Shown here one piece after another: positions 7,001-15,299 of a DNA stretch of 16,149 nucleotides. The stretch is from assembly GCA_003536295.1 (NCBI GenBank), contig DPZQ01000154.1, forward strand, positions 1 to 16,149, written 5' to 3'. This DNA is from Rhodobacter sp. (lineage in GTDB: Bacteria > Pseudomonadota > Alphaproteobacteria > Rhodobacterales > Rhodobacteraceae). Each line of letters begins with the position of its first letter. Within the stretch, counting starts at the first letter, position 1. The position numbers were made by a program, and so were the translations under genes. The notes under the pieces are model-generated. The model was not told where the DNA came from and did no database searches. It worked only from the letters and a program-made list of their open reading frames with translations.

Positions 7001-8479
7001 TCAGATCGAAAGGCAGATATATTTCAGCTCAAGATAATCTTCCATACCGTGGTGGCTGCCTTCGCGGCCAAGGCCCGATTGTTTGACACCACCAAAAGGC
7101 GCCACCTCGGTTGAGATAATGCCTGTATTCACGCCAATGATGCCATATTCCAAGGCCTCTTGCACCCGGGTTATCAGGCCAATGTCGCGCGCGTAGAAAT
7201 AGCTGGCCAGACCAAAGATGGTATCATTTGCTTTGGCCACAACCTCTGCTTCTGTTTCGAATTTGAAGAGGGGTGCCAGCGGGCCAAAGGTTTCCTCGTT
7301 GGTTACAATCATTTGGGATGTGACATCTGTTATCACAGTTGGTTCAAAAAAGCTGCCCCCCAAAGCGTGGCGCTTGCCACCCGTGACGAGTTTCCCGCCT
7401 TTTGCCAAAGCGTCTGCAATATGTTCTTCGACCTTATTGACCGCATCCATATTGACCAAAGGGCCTGTGGTGGTACCGTCAGAGAGGCCGTCGCCTACAT
7501 TCAACTTGGCAACCGCCGCCGATAACTTGGCCGCAAACGCGTCATAAACGCCCGATTGCACATAGATGCGATTGGCGCAGACGCAGGTTTGACCATTGTT
7601 GCGGAATTTCGATGCCATCGCCCCATCAACTGCCGCATCCAAATCTGCGTCGTTAAATACGATGAACGGTGCATTGCCGCCCAGCTCCATCGAGCATTTC
7701 ATTACCTGATCGGCCGCTTGGCGCAGCAAAATGCGCCCGACCTCAGTTGAGCCCGTAAACGTCAATTTTCGTACGATAGGATTTTCACAAAATTCTTTGC
7801 CAATGTCTGACGAGCGGCTTGACGGCACAACCGACAAAAGCCCCGCAGGCAAGCCTGCGCGTTCCGCCAGAACCGCCAAAGCAAGGGCCGACAAGGGGGT
7901 TTCTGCAGCAGGGCGCGCCACAAACGCACAGCCAACCGCCAAAGCTGGCCCACATTTGCGGGTAATCATCGCATTTGGAAAGTTCCATGGCGTGATCGAG
8001 CCAACAACCCCGATAGGCTGTTTGAGAACTGAGATACGTTTATCCGCCATATGGCCTGGAATGATTTCACCGTAAACGCGTTTTGCCTCTTCTGAGAACC
8101 ACTCGATAAACGACGCGCCATAGGCAATTTCGCCCTTGGCCTCGGCAAAGGGTTTTCCCATTTCGGCGGTTAGGATTCGTGCCAAATCATCTTGATTTTG
8201 CATCATTAAATTGAACCAAGCGCGCAGAATATTCGCGCGCTCTTTTGCGGGGCGTGCGGCCCAAAGCTTTTGTGCAACGGCAGCCGCATCAATCGCGCGC
8301 TTTGTCTCGGCGCGGCTAAGATCGGCGACATGGCAAATCACATCGCCGCGCGCGGGATTGTAGACGGCAAAGGTTTGGCCGTCGTCAGCATCAATCCATT
8401 GGCCTGCGACATAGGCTTTGGTCGCCAAAAGGCTAGGATCTTTTAAAAGAGAGGATAAATTGGTTGCAGTATCATGCAT
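7001..8479 (-). CDS. gabD: Succinate-semialdehyde dehydrogenase, GabD type
   Basis: This NAD(P)-dependent aldehyde dehydrogenase oxidises succinate semialdehyde to succinate, the last step of the GABA shunt and of related C4 degradation. Aldehyde dehydrogenase landmarks are intact: TPWNFP (163-168), FTGSTEVG (241-248), ELGGNAP (265-271, base Glu265) and NNGQTCVCANR (294-304). Cys299 is the catalytic nucleophile, and the neighbouring Cys301 gives the CxC pair typical of GabD. The ending FGGVKQSGLGREGSHHGMED is the usual GabD signature. The frame is open to an ATG at 8491, but the ATG at 8479 has GGAG seven to ten bases upstream and gives 492 aa, near E. coli GabD (482). Other semialdehyde substrates (for example glutarate semialdehyde) cannot be excluded. 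No gabT lies within the window. Confidence 0.92.
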   Translation of the reverse strand: MHDTATNLSSLLKDPSLLATKAYVAGQWIDADDGQTFAVYNPARGDVICHVADLSRAETKRAIDAAAVAQKLWAARPAKERANILRAWFNLMMQNQDDLARILTAEMGKPFAEAKGEIAYGASFIEWFSEEAKRVYGEIIPGHMADKRISVLKQPIGVVGSITPWNFPNAMITRKCGPALAVGCAFVARPAAETPLSALALAVLAERAGLPAGLLSVVPSSRSSDIGKEFCENPIVRKLTFTGSTEVGRILLRQAADQVMKCSMELGGNAPFIVFNDADLDAAVDGAMASKFRNNGQTCVCANRIYVQSGVYDAFAAKLSAAVAKLNVGDGLSDGTTTGPLVNMDAVNKVEEHIADALAKGGKLVTGGKRHALGGSFFEPTVITDVTSQMIVTNEETFGPLAPLFKFETEAEVVAKANDTIFGLASYFYARDIGLITRVQEALEYGIIGVNTGIISTEVAPFGGVKQSGLGREGSHHGMEDYLELKYICLSI

Positions 8480-8557
8480 GATGGGCTCCATTTAACGTTG
8501 CGTAACAAATGCACAAGCGGCACCCAAATGTCCAGCACATCAATGAAAGGAAGCCCT

Positions 8558-9311
8558 ATGGATATGGATTCTGCCTATCAAAATGGCACCTTCATCAAGG
8601 ATGCAGACGGATATATGCCCCACTGACAGGCCAAGGCGCAGGCTTTCCGCGCGGCATAAGGATTACGGATGGGGCAGCTTACCTCGGATCTTGGGGGGAG
8701 TATTGATGTTTTTTACCCCAAAGGTCAGGTGCGCGGTTAGTTCGTGTTCATTCATGGTGGCTATTGGATGAGATTCCCCCCCCGCGACTTTTCGCATTTG
8801 GCCCAAGGGGCGCTGGCGCGAGGCTGAGCGGTCGCGATGCCCTTTTACACATTGGCCCCTGCAGTCGGTTTGGGGCAAATGGCGCCTGAGACAGAGGCGG
8901 CGCTGTAAGCGCTTTTGGGCTTTATTGAGGTGCCTTTGGTCGTGTCGGGCCATTCTGCTGGGAGGCATTTGGCTGCGCGTATGGCTTGCGCAGATATTGC
9001 GGTGCCCATCAAGTGCGTGGTGCCCATCTCACCGCTGCGCGATCTGACCCCTATTGCCCAAACGCAGATGAACCAAAACCTTGGGCTAAGCGTGGAAGAT
9101 GTCCGCCAACAAAGCCCGACACTTTTGCCGAAACGCTCCGAAGTTGAGGCCCATATTTGGGTGGGTGGTGCTGAGCGGGTCCGCCTTTTTATGGCACGCT
9201 AGGCTCCTGAGTGAGGCTTGGGACTGCCCGTGGTCGGTTTTAAAGGACCGCCATCATTTTGATGTTATTGACGGGCTTTGTGATCCGCACTCAGAACTGA
9301 TGCGCCATTGA
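8558..9311 (+). pseudogene. Decayed alpha/beta hydrolase (arylformamidase/esterase-like)
   Basis: One frame from the ATG at 8558 (AAGGAAG ribosome binding site) reads as a hydrolase of the kynurenine-formamidase/esterase type, but it is interrupted. In-frame stops are at 8624 (TGA), 8657 (TAA), 8738 (TAG), 8825 (TGA) and 8906 (TAA). A frameshift near 9175-9190 moves the ending into another frame (LLSEAWDCPWSVLKDRHHF, DVIDGLCDP, stop at 9309-9311). The oxyanion HGG motif (VFIHGGYWM, codons 63-71), the nucleophile elbow GHSAG (codons 131-135, Ser133) and the catalytic-His region RHHFDVID are still readable. The Gly usually following GHSAG is Arg. Two of the stops fall where relatives have Trp (TGG to TGA). 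The mix of all three stop types argues against recoding. Loss looks recent enough that about 250 codons can still be aligned by eye. Confidence 0.9.
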
Positions 9312-9316
9312 TTGGA

Positions 9317-10228
9317 TTAGGATTTATTTATGGGGATTTTTTTGAAAATATCAAATGAAAACAATACCAAACCTGCCCAAATCAACCCAAAGGCCATCAA
9401 GCGCCCAAGCCCCAAAGGTTCATGAAAAACAAATACCGCCATCAGAAAAATCATCGACGGCACACTATATTGTAAAAACCCGTTGGTCGACATGCGCAAA
9501 TGTTTGGCCCCGTTGCCATAAAGTAAAAGCGGCACTGCGGTGATCACGCCACAACCCAAAAGAAGCGCAGTTTCCAGCCCGTTACCGATCATGAAATGGG
9601 TCTGATCGGTAACGTACAAGTAGGCCATATAGCCAAGGGCTACGGGCATCAAAAGCAAGATCTCAAGAAAGAATCCTTGGTTTGGGCCGACGGGCAATGA
9701 TTTTTTTAAATAGGCATAGGTGCCAAAGGTTAAGGGCAGGCCCAGCGACAACAGCGGCAGGCGCCCCGCCTCATAAGTTAGGATCAGCACGGCCAAAACC
9801 GCCATCGAAATGGCCAGCTGTTGACGGCGGGTCAAACGCTCCCCCAATAAAACGGCCCCTAAAAACACCGAGAAAAGTGGGTTAATATAATAGCCCAAGG
9901 CGGCATCTAGTGCGTGATCGTTCGCTATCGCCCAGACATAAATCCCCCAATTCACCGAGATTAGTGCCGCCGTCAAACCTGCCATGGCCAAGGTTTTTGG
10001 GGTGCGGAAAGCTTGCATCAGCTCTTTCGTGCGGCCTGTAATCAAAATCACCAAAGCTGCAATGGGCAAAGACCAAATGACGCGGTGCACCAAAATCTCA
10101 AGTGCGGGCACATTGGCCAAAGCCTTCATATAAAGGGGCATGATGCCCCAGAGCGCATAGGCACTCATGGCAAAGGCAAAGCCGCGGCGGCTGTCGTTGT
10201 TTTCGGGACGGTCTTGTTGCAAAGCCAT
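9317..10228 (-). CDS. rarD: EamA-family transporter RarD
   Basis: This inner-membrane drug/metabolite-superfamily (EamA) permease belongs to the RarD group. RarD-type features are GFAFAMSAYALWGIMPLYMK (residues 16-35), the HRVIWSLP segment (48-55), NWGIYVWAIANDHALDAALG and YYINPLFSVFLGAVLLGERL, and the later YGNGAKHLRMSTNGFLQY block. About ten hydrophobic segments are present, as usual for the family. The frame extends to a TTG at 10264. I chose the ATG at 10228, which gives 303 aa (E. coli RarD is 296), although the ribosome binding site is weak. The transported substrate is unknown; the name comes from an old chloramphenicol-resistance association. The gene ends five bases from the end of the hydrolase pseudogene, converging with it. 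Confidence 0.9.
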   Translation of the reverse strand: MALQQDRPENNDSRRGFAFAMSAYALWGIMPLYMKALANVPALEILVHRVIWSLPIAALVILITGRTKELMQAFRTPKTLAMAGLTAALISVNWGIYVWAIANDHALDAALGYYINPLFSVFLGAVLLGERLTRRQQLAISMAVLAVLILTYEAGRLPLLSLGLPLTFGTYAYLKKSLPVGPNQGFFLEILLLMPVALGYMAYLYVTDQTHFMIGNGLETALLLGCGVITAVPLLLYGNGAKHLRMSTNGFLQYSVPSMIFLMAVFVFHEPLGLGRLMAFGLIWAGLVLFSFDIFKKIPINKS

Positions 10229-10289
10229 GCACTCACTCACTGGATGATGATCTGCTAGGCGCAAAAGGGGTGCTGCGCAATCCTATTCA

Positions 10290-10318
10290 CAAGTGTGTGC
10301 TACTTTGGCAAGCACTTG
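10290..10318. other. Stem-loop over the guaD stop codon
   Basis: CAAGTGTGTGC (10290-10300) can pair with GCAAGCACTTG (10308-10318) around a 7-base loop, with one wobble and one mismatch. It covers the last codons and stop of guaD on the minus strand. No T-run follows, so termination is doubtful. It may instead slow or protect the transcript's 3' end. Confidence 0.25.
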
Positions 10319-11580
10319 CCCGCAATCCAAACATCTTGCACAGCGCGGTCGTCGCCCATCATGATGGTTGGAAAAACGGCCGACCAAATGTCACTCGCCC
10401 GCGCGCTGGCCTGGGCAATGGCGGGGGTTGAGGCCAGATCCAGCACCACAAAATCAGCCTCGAGCCCTAAGGCTATATTGCCGATTTGATGGTCTGCACT
10501 CAGTGCGCGGGCCGATCCTTGGGTTGCCAGCCACAAAAGCTCTGACGGATGAAGGGCGGTGCCGCGAAGTTGCGAAATTTCATAGGCGGCTGCCATTGTG
10601 CGCAACATCGAAAAAGACGACCCACCCCCCGTATCGGTTGCAAGGCCCAAGCGCAGACCCAAACTCTTAAGCCCCACCAGATCAAAAAGACCCGAGCCAA
10701 TAAAACTGTTTGAGGTGGGGCAATGCACTAGAGCCGCCCCGGTTTCCACAAGCCGCGCCTTTTCTCGCTCGGTCAAATGGATGGCATGGCCAAACAATGC
10801 CCCGCGTCCCAAAAGCCCGTGGTGCTCATACACGTCTAGATAGTCGCGCGCCTGTGGGTACAGATCGGCCACCCAAGCCACCTCGTCGGGTTGCTCGCTG
10901 AGGTGGGTTTGCATCAAACAATCGGGATGTTCAGCCCAAAGCGCGCCAAGGGCTGATAGCTGCTCGGGGGATGAGGTAGGGGCAAAACGCGGGGTGATCA
11001 CATAAGACAGGCGCGCTTGCCCATGCCACTTTTGCAACAGCGCCTTTGACTGGTCATAGGCGGACTGCGCCGTGTCGCGGAGCCCGTAGGGGGCATTTTT
11101 ATCCATGCAGGTTTTGCCAGCCCAAGCTCGCAGGCCAAGGGTGCGGGCTTGCGTGAAGAAAGCATCGACCGATTGGGTATGGATCGTGGCATAAGAACAG
11201 GCCGAGGTGGTGCCATGCGATAGCGCCAAGGAAAAATAGCGCGCAGCGATCATATCTGCATAAGCGGGGTCGTTTAGGCGCATCTCTTCTGGAAACGTAT
11301 AATCGTTCAACCAGTCAATCAGCCTTTTGCCCCAGCTGGCGATGATTGCAGTTTGGGGGAAATGCACATGGGCATCGACAAACCCCGCCATCACCAAGGA
11401 TTCACCATAAGACTTAAGCGGCGCTTGAGGTGCGTGCGCTTTAAGAGCTGCTAAACTGCCCAGTCCTACGATCTTGCCACCTTCGACCAAGACTGCATCG
11501 TGAATTTTGGCAGCCGTCGGTCCTGCCAGAAATGGATCGTGTTCAAACGACAGAATACGGCCTGTTATAAGTTGCGCCAT
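10300..11580 (-). CDS. guaD: Guanine deaminase
   Basis: This metal-dependent amidohydrolase converts guanine to xanthine and ammonia in purine salvage/catabolism. Typical GuaD blocks are present: AGFVDAHVHFPQ (65-76) with metal ligands His71 and His73, QTHLSEQPDEV (224-234) with His226, GHAIHLTE (264-271) with His265 or His268, and ATDTGGGSSFSMLRTM (314-329) with Asp316. At 426 aa it is close to E. coli GuaD (439). An AAAGGGG ribosome binding site lies six bases before the ATG. The xanthine dehydrogenase genes that often accompany guaD are not in this window. It is divergent from mgtE across a 119-base gap. Confidence 0.93.
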   Translation of the reverse strand: MAQLITGRILSFEHDPFLAGPTAAKIHDAVLVEGGKIVGLGSLAALKAHAPQAPLKSYGESLVMAGFVDAHVHFPQTAIIASWGKRLIDWLNDYTFPEEMRLNDPAYADMIAARYFSLALSHGTTSACSYATIHTQSVDAFFTQARTLGLRAWAGKTCMDKNAPYGLRDTAQSAYDQSKALLQKWHGQARLSYVITPRFAPTSSPEQLSALGALWAEHPDCLMQTHLSEQPDEVAWVADLYPQARDYLDVYEHHGLLGRGALFGHAIHLTEREKARLVETGAALVHCPTSNSFIGSGLFDLVGLKSLGLRLGLATDTGGGSSFSMLRTMAAAYEISQLRGTALHPSELLWLATQGSARALSADHQIGNIALGLEADFVVLDLASTPAIAQASARASDIWSAVFPTIMMGDDRAVQDVWIAGKCLPK

Positions 11581-11599
11581 GGTGCCCCTTTTTTCCTAA

Positions 11600-11610
11600 A
11601 TATCAGATAT
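11600..11610. promoter_or_regulatory. Short palindrome in the guaD/mgtE divergent region
   Basis: ATATC-A-GATAT is a perfect 5-1-5 inverted repeat, 20 bases upstream of the guaD start. It could be an operator, but it is short and AT-rich. No convincing -35/-10 pair was found for either gene in this 119-base gap. Confidence 0.2.
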
Positions 11611-11699
11611 GTTGATCATAGTTTTCGCACCATTTGCACCGCAAAGGCTGTTTATTTGCATTTCTTTTCGCTAAGAAGGGGCAGATTTATGGAGGCCTT

Positions 11700-13079
11700 A
11701 TGTCAGATTTTGAAACAGATGTCTCTGCCAATTCCGAAGGTGGGTTTGATCCGCGCCGCATTTCTTTGGTACGCCAAGCCTTGGGGCAGGGCGATGCAGG
11801 CCAACTAACAACCCTGTTAGATCCGCTGCATGCCGCCGATATTGCCGATATTATTGAGCAACTGAGCAGCTTTGATCGGCGCAAGCTCATTGATGTTTGG
11901 TACGGCGAAATTGACGGAGACATTCTGTCGGAAATTGACGAATCGATCCGCGAAGAAGTGATCGGCTATTTGCCTCGCCATATTTTGACCGACGCGGTGC
12001 GGGAACTGGATACCGATGACGTTGTCGATATTCTAGAAGATCTAGAAGAGCCGCAGCAGGCGATCATTCTAGGGGCGCTGACCGACGCAGACCGCGCCGC
12101 GGTCGAGCAAGCCTTGGCCTTTCCAGACTATTCCGCTGGTCGTTTGATGCAGCGCGAAGTCGTGGTGGCGCCATTACATTGGACAGTGGGCGAAACAATC
12201 GACTTTTTGCGTAATGCCGATCATTTGCCAGATCAATTTTACCATGTAATTTTGGTCGACCCGCGCATGAAACCGCAGGGCTATGTTTCACTGGGGCGGC
12301 TTTTGGCAGCGGCGAGGGCAACGCAATTGCGCGCCTTGGCAGAGGACAGCTACCGTACAGTGCGTGGTGCCACGCCCGAAGCCGATGTGGCTTATTTATT
12401 CACCCAATATCACTTAATTTCCTGCCCCGTTGTTGATGCAGACGACCGCTTGGTCGGTGTCATTACGATTGATGACGCGATGAATGTTCTGGATGAAGAG
12501 CATGAGGAAGATATGTTGCTTTTGGCCGGTGTGGGTGAGGAAAGCTCAATCTCGGACGGGGTGTTCGAGACGGTACGCCAGCGCTTTCCGTGGCTATTTG
12601 TCAATTTGCTGGCTGCCAACCTTTCGGCCTTGGTCATAGCACAATTCCAAAGCACTATTGCGGTTTTTTTAGCGCTTGCGGCCTTGTTGCCGATCGTGGC
12701 CTCGATGGGTGGGAATGCTGGCACGCAGTCTCTAACGGTGGCGGTGCGGGCCTTGGCCACGCGCGATCTCACTGCAACAAACGCCATGCGGGTTGTTCGC
12801 CGTGAGGCGGCGGTTGGTTTGATTAATGGCATGGGCTTTGCACTGATGATGGCGCTGGTAGGTTGGTATTTTTACGATTCTCTGGCGCTGGGCGGGGTGA
12901 TTGCTGTTGCGATGGTGGTTAATCTTTTGATTGCAGCGCTGGCGGGGGTTTTGGTGCCTTTGATCTTTGTGCGCTTTGGCATGGACCCTGCAGTATCGTC
13001 AGGCACATTTGTGACCACGCTGACCGATCTTTTTGGCTTCTTCACCTTTTTGGGTCTGGCGAGTTTGGTGCTGATGTGA
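11700..13079 (+). CDS. mgtE: Magnesium transporter MgtE
   Basis: This Mg2+-gated Mg2+ channel lies in the inner membrane. The domain order is typical: an N-terminal MgtE helical domain (about 25-135, with LHAADIADIIEQLSS), a pair of CBS domains (about 140-270, with YSAGRLMQREVVVAP and HLISCPVVDADDRLVGVITI), a plug helix, and five transmembrane segments from about 297 to 459. The pore signature PIVASMGGNAGTQ is at 331-343. The segment MDPAVSSGTFVTTLTDLFGF (428-447) has Asp429 and Asp443, the second matching the conserved pore Asp. At 459 aa the length is usual. The frame is open from 11634, but the ATG at 11700 has GGAGG six bases upstream. Its stop overlaps the next gene by four bases (GTGA), so the two are probably coupled. 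Confidence 0.94.
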   Translation: MSDFETDVSANSEGGFDPRRISLVRQALGQGDAGQLTTLLDPLHAADIADIIEQLSSFDRRKLIDVWYGEIDGDILSEIDESIREEVIGYLPRHILTDAVRELDTDDVVDILEDLEEPQQAIILGALTDADRAAVEQALAFPDYSAGRLMQREVVVAPLHWTVGETIDFLRNADHLPDQFYHVILVDPRMKPQGYVSLGRLLAAARATQLRALAEDSYRTVRGATPEADVAYLFTQYHLISCPVVDADDRLVGVITIDDAMNVLDEEHEEDMLLLAGVGEESSISDGVFETVRQRFPWLFVNLLAANLSALVIAQFQSTIAVFLALAALLPIVASMGGNAGTQSLTVAVRALATRDLTATNAMRVVRREAAVGLINGMGFALMMALVGWYFYDSLALGGVIAVAMVVNLLIAALAGVLVPLIFVRFGMDPAVSSGTFVTTLTDLFGFFTFLGLASLVLM

Positions 13080-13630
13080 GCTATCTCTCCAAGATCAAGG
13101 CTGATGTGCGCAAGGCGGCCTTTGCCACCCGTAAGGCGGCATTCACTAGGGGGCAGGGGCAAGCAGCCGAACTTTTAGCCGATTATTTGGCTCCGTATAG
13201 CGGTGATGTTTTGGGCGCCTATATGCCAATTTTAAGTGAAGCAAACCCGTTGGCCGCGATGAAGGCTCACCAAGGCCCCGTCTGTGTGCCGGTGATTATT
13301 GGGGCGGGGCAGGCGCTACGGTTTCGAGAATGGACGCCCGAATGCCCGATGGTTGTGGGCGAATTTGGCGCGCTGATCCCACAAGAGGGTGCTTGGTTGG
13401 AGCCCGAGCTTTTGATCGTGCCCTTGGTGGCTTTTGATCGGCGTGGCTATCGTTTGGGCTATGGCGGCGGCTTTTATGATCGCACGCTGCAAGCTCTAAG
13501 AGCGCATAAACCCACACTGGCCATCGGATTTGCCTTTGCTGCGCAAGAGCTGCCCTTGGTGCCAACTGACACTACAGACCAGCCGCTAGACGCTATCATC
13601 ACTGAACAGGGTCTTATTACACTGGGCTAA
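13076..13630 (+). CDS. fau: 5-formyltetrahydrofolate cyclo-ligase
   Basis: This enzyme uses ATP to convert 5-formyltetrahydrofolate to 5,10-methenyltetrahydrofolate, returning a dead-end folate to one-carbon metabolism. The N-terminal basic block (KADVRKAAFATRKAAF, 8-23) and the family signature GYRLGYGGGFYDRTL (124-138) are intact. The VPLVAFDRRGYRLG run holds the ATP/folate loop. The protein has 184 aa, normal for the family. Translation starts at a GTG whose last two bases begin the mgtE TGA stop, a four-base GTGA overlap. This start is supported by the overlap and by family length, and no better ATG exists nearby. No functional link to Mg2+ transport is evident beyond the Mg-ATP need of the enzyme. 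Confidence 0.92.
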   Translation: MSYLSKIKADVRKAAFATRKAAFTRGQGQAAELLADYLAPYSGDVLGAYMPILSEANPLAAMKAHQGPVCVPVIIGAGQALRFREWTPECPMVVGEFGALIPQEGAWLEPELLIVPLVAFDRRGYRLGYGGGFYDRTLQALRAHKPTLAIGFAFAAQELPLVPTDTTDQPLDAIITEQGLITLG

Positions 13631-13634
13631 TGGA

Positions 13635-13823
13635 CTAAAGCGACAAATACATATGTGAAAAAATTTGGCCGATGAAATCGTTGCATATATACACATCTTT
13701 ATCTGGCGTGATTTGAACGATCCCTATGCCATGTTTCGATTTAATTCTGCCAAAACCTATCGGTTTGTGATCTGATCTGCCATTGAGTGCGTAGACTTCA
13801 TAAATGGAAGAGTTATGACCCAA
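13635..13823 (-). CDS. Doubtful small open frame, up to 62 aa, no family recognised
   Basis: The minus frame between the cyclo-ligase and the photolyase encodes a protein-like sequence (for example KPIGFGRIKSKHGIG and VQITPDKDVYICNDFIG) and fills the gap almost exactly. Its only candidate start is a TTG at 13823, immediately next to a GGAGG with no spacing, inside the photolyase coding sequence. There is no ATG before the last five residues. It could be a real gene with a weak start, a remnant whose start was lost, or chance. The balanced composition with few rare residues is the only reason to list it. Confidence 0.25.
   Translation of the reverse strand: MGHNSSIYEVYALNGRSDHKPIGFGRIKSKHGIGIVQITPDKDVYICNDFIGQIFSHMYLSL
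13718..13747 (+). promoter_or_regulatory. Weak sigma-E-like promoter candidate before the photolyase gene
   Basis: CGATCC (13718-13723), 18 bases, then TAATTC (13742-13747) loosely resembles the Rhodobacter sphaeroides RpoE pattern (TGATCC ... TAAGA), about 70 bases before the photolyase ATG. The -35 differs by one base and the -10 is poor. It is listed because RpoE-ChrR controls photolyase and cyclopropane synthase genes in R. sphaeroides. Confidence 0.2.
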
Positions 13824-15245
13824 CCTCCGATTATTATTTGGTTTAGGCGCGATTTGCGTCTGAGTGATCTTCCCATGCTAGCTGCTGCCCATGAAACGGG
13901 TAGGCCCATCATTCCTGTCTTTATATGCGATGAGGAGGTCGCCGCCCTTGGTGCCGCAGCGCGTTGGCGCCTTGGCCTATCGATTGAGATCTTTTCCCAA
14001 AGTCTTTTGTCGATGAATAGTCGCCTTATTTTGCGCAAGGGAAACTCTTTTGATGAGATTAAAAAACTGATTGTCGAAACGGGAGCTGAGAGTGTGCATT
14101 GGTCGCGCAGCTATGTGCCTGCCACGCAAGAGCGTGATCGGTTGATCAAGTCGGGCCTTAAAGCGCTAGGGCACAGCGCCACCAGTTATGAAGGGCATGT
14201 GCTTTTTGAACCCTGGACTGTTTCCACAAAAGAAGGTGGATTTTATCGCGTTTATACACCTTTTTGGAGATCGGTCGCGCAACGCGCGGTCCCTGAACCC
14301 GTGCCAGCGCCCAAAGCTTTGTGCGCTCCAGCGCAATGGCCGCAAAGTGATCGGCTGGACGATTGGGCACTTGGCGGTGAAATGTGTTGTGGCGCTGCCG
14401 TGGTGCGCCCTTACCAAGCGGTTGGCGAAGCGGCAGCCATTGGGCGCTTGAACCGCTTTTTAGGAGGTCCCATCGGCCCCTATAAAGAAGCGCGCGATTT
14501 CCCTGAATTTGATGCCACTTCGCGCCTGTCAGAGAACCTGACCTACGGCGAGGTTAGTCCACGAATGGTCTGGCACGCGGGACAAGCGGCTTTGCGCAGC
14601 GGCTTTGCAGGGGCTGAGCATTTCTTGAAAGAATTGGTTTGGCGCGAATTCGCGTATCATCTGTGCCATCATACCCCCCATATTCTACATCGCAATTGGC
14701 GCGCTGAATGGGACGCCTTTCCTTGGAGGGGCGACAATGAAGATGCCGAAAAATGGCGTCGTGGCATGACTGGCGAGCCCTTCGTTGATGCAGCAATGCG
14801 CGAAATGTATGTCACAGGCACGATGCACAATCGGGGCCGCATGATTGTGGCCAGTTATTTGACCAAACATCTGATGACTGATTGGCGCGTGGGGCTTGCT
14901 TGGTTTGCACAATGCCTGACCGATTGGGACCCTGCGGCGAATGCAATGGGTTGGCAATGGGCGGCGGGCTCTGGGCCCGATGCCTCACCTTATTTTCGGA
15001 TTTTTAATCCGCAAGGGCAGGCCGAACGGTTCGACCAAAATAAAGCCTACCGCCATCGCTTTATCGCTGAGCTTTCGGCCCGCCCGTCAGCCGAAGCAGC
15101 GGCCTATTTTGATGCGGTGCCAAAGAAGTGGCAACTCGATATTGCCACACCCTATCCAGATAGGTTAATTGATCTGGCGCAGGGGCGAGAACGTGCGCTG
15201 GCCGCCTACGCAAATCGCGTAACCGCGCCAAAGGCCCTTTTCTAG
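13815..15245 (+). CDS. phrB: Deoxyribodipyrimidine (CPD) photolyase, class I
   Basis: This light-driven DNA repair flavoprotein splits cyclobutane pyrimidine dimers. The N-terminal antenna (Rossmann-like) domain begins IIIWFRRDLRLSD (6-18). The C-terminal FAD domain shows LKELVWREFAYHL (271-283), GTMHNRGRMIVASYLTKHL (335-353) and AANAMGWQWAAGSGPDASPY (374-393), followed by FRIFNP. These give the flavin-contact Asn376 and an inner electron-transfer Trp (380). At 476 aa it matches E. coli PhrB (472). A GGAAGAG ribosome binding site lies five bases before the ATG. The antenna cofactor (methenyl-folate or deazaflavin) cannot be decided by eye. Cryptochrome-like relatives exist, but the WQWAAGSGPDASPYFR segment is photolyase-typical. 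The next gene starts 54 bases downstream, so co-transcription is plausible. Confidence 0.94.
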   Translation: MTQPPIIIWFRRDLRLSDLPMLAAAHETGRPIIPVFICDEEVAALGAAARWRLGLSIEIFSQSLLSMNSRLILRKGNSFDEIKKLIVETGAESVHWSRSYVPATQERDRLIKSGLKALGHSATSYEGHVLFEPWTVSTKEGGFYRVYTPFWRSVAQRAVPEPVPAPKALCAPAQWPQSDRLDDWALGGEMCCGAAVVRPYQAVGEAAAIGRLNRFLGGPIGPYKEARDFPEFDATSRLSENLTYGEVSPRMVWHAGQAALRSGFAGAEHFLKELVWREFAYHLCHHTPHILHRNWRAEWDAFPWRGDNEDAEKWRRGMTGEPFVDAAMREMYVTGTMHNRGRMIVASYLTKHLMTDWRVGLAWFAQCLTDWDPAANAMGWQWAAGSGPDASPYFRIFNPQGQAERFDQNKAYRHRFIAELSARPSAEAAAYFDAVPKKWQLDIATPYPDRLIDLAQGRERALAAYANRVTAPKALF

Positions 15246-15299
15246 CAAGCAGATATTCACGATGTTCTTGAATAATAATAATGAGGCCTTGGGGGGCAT

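Noticed and set aside
8558..8908. TGA read as Trp (stop-codon reassignment) in the hydrolase locus
   Set aside because: Two TGA codons fall at likely Trp sites, but TAA and TAG also interrupt the frame, a frameshift follows, and intact neighbours end in TGA.
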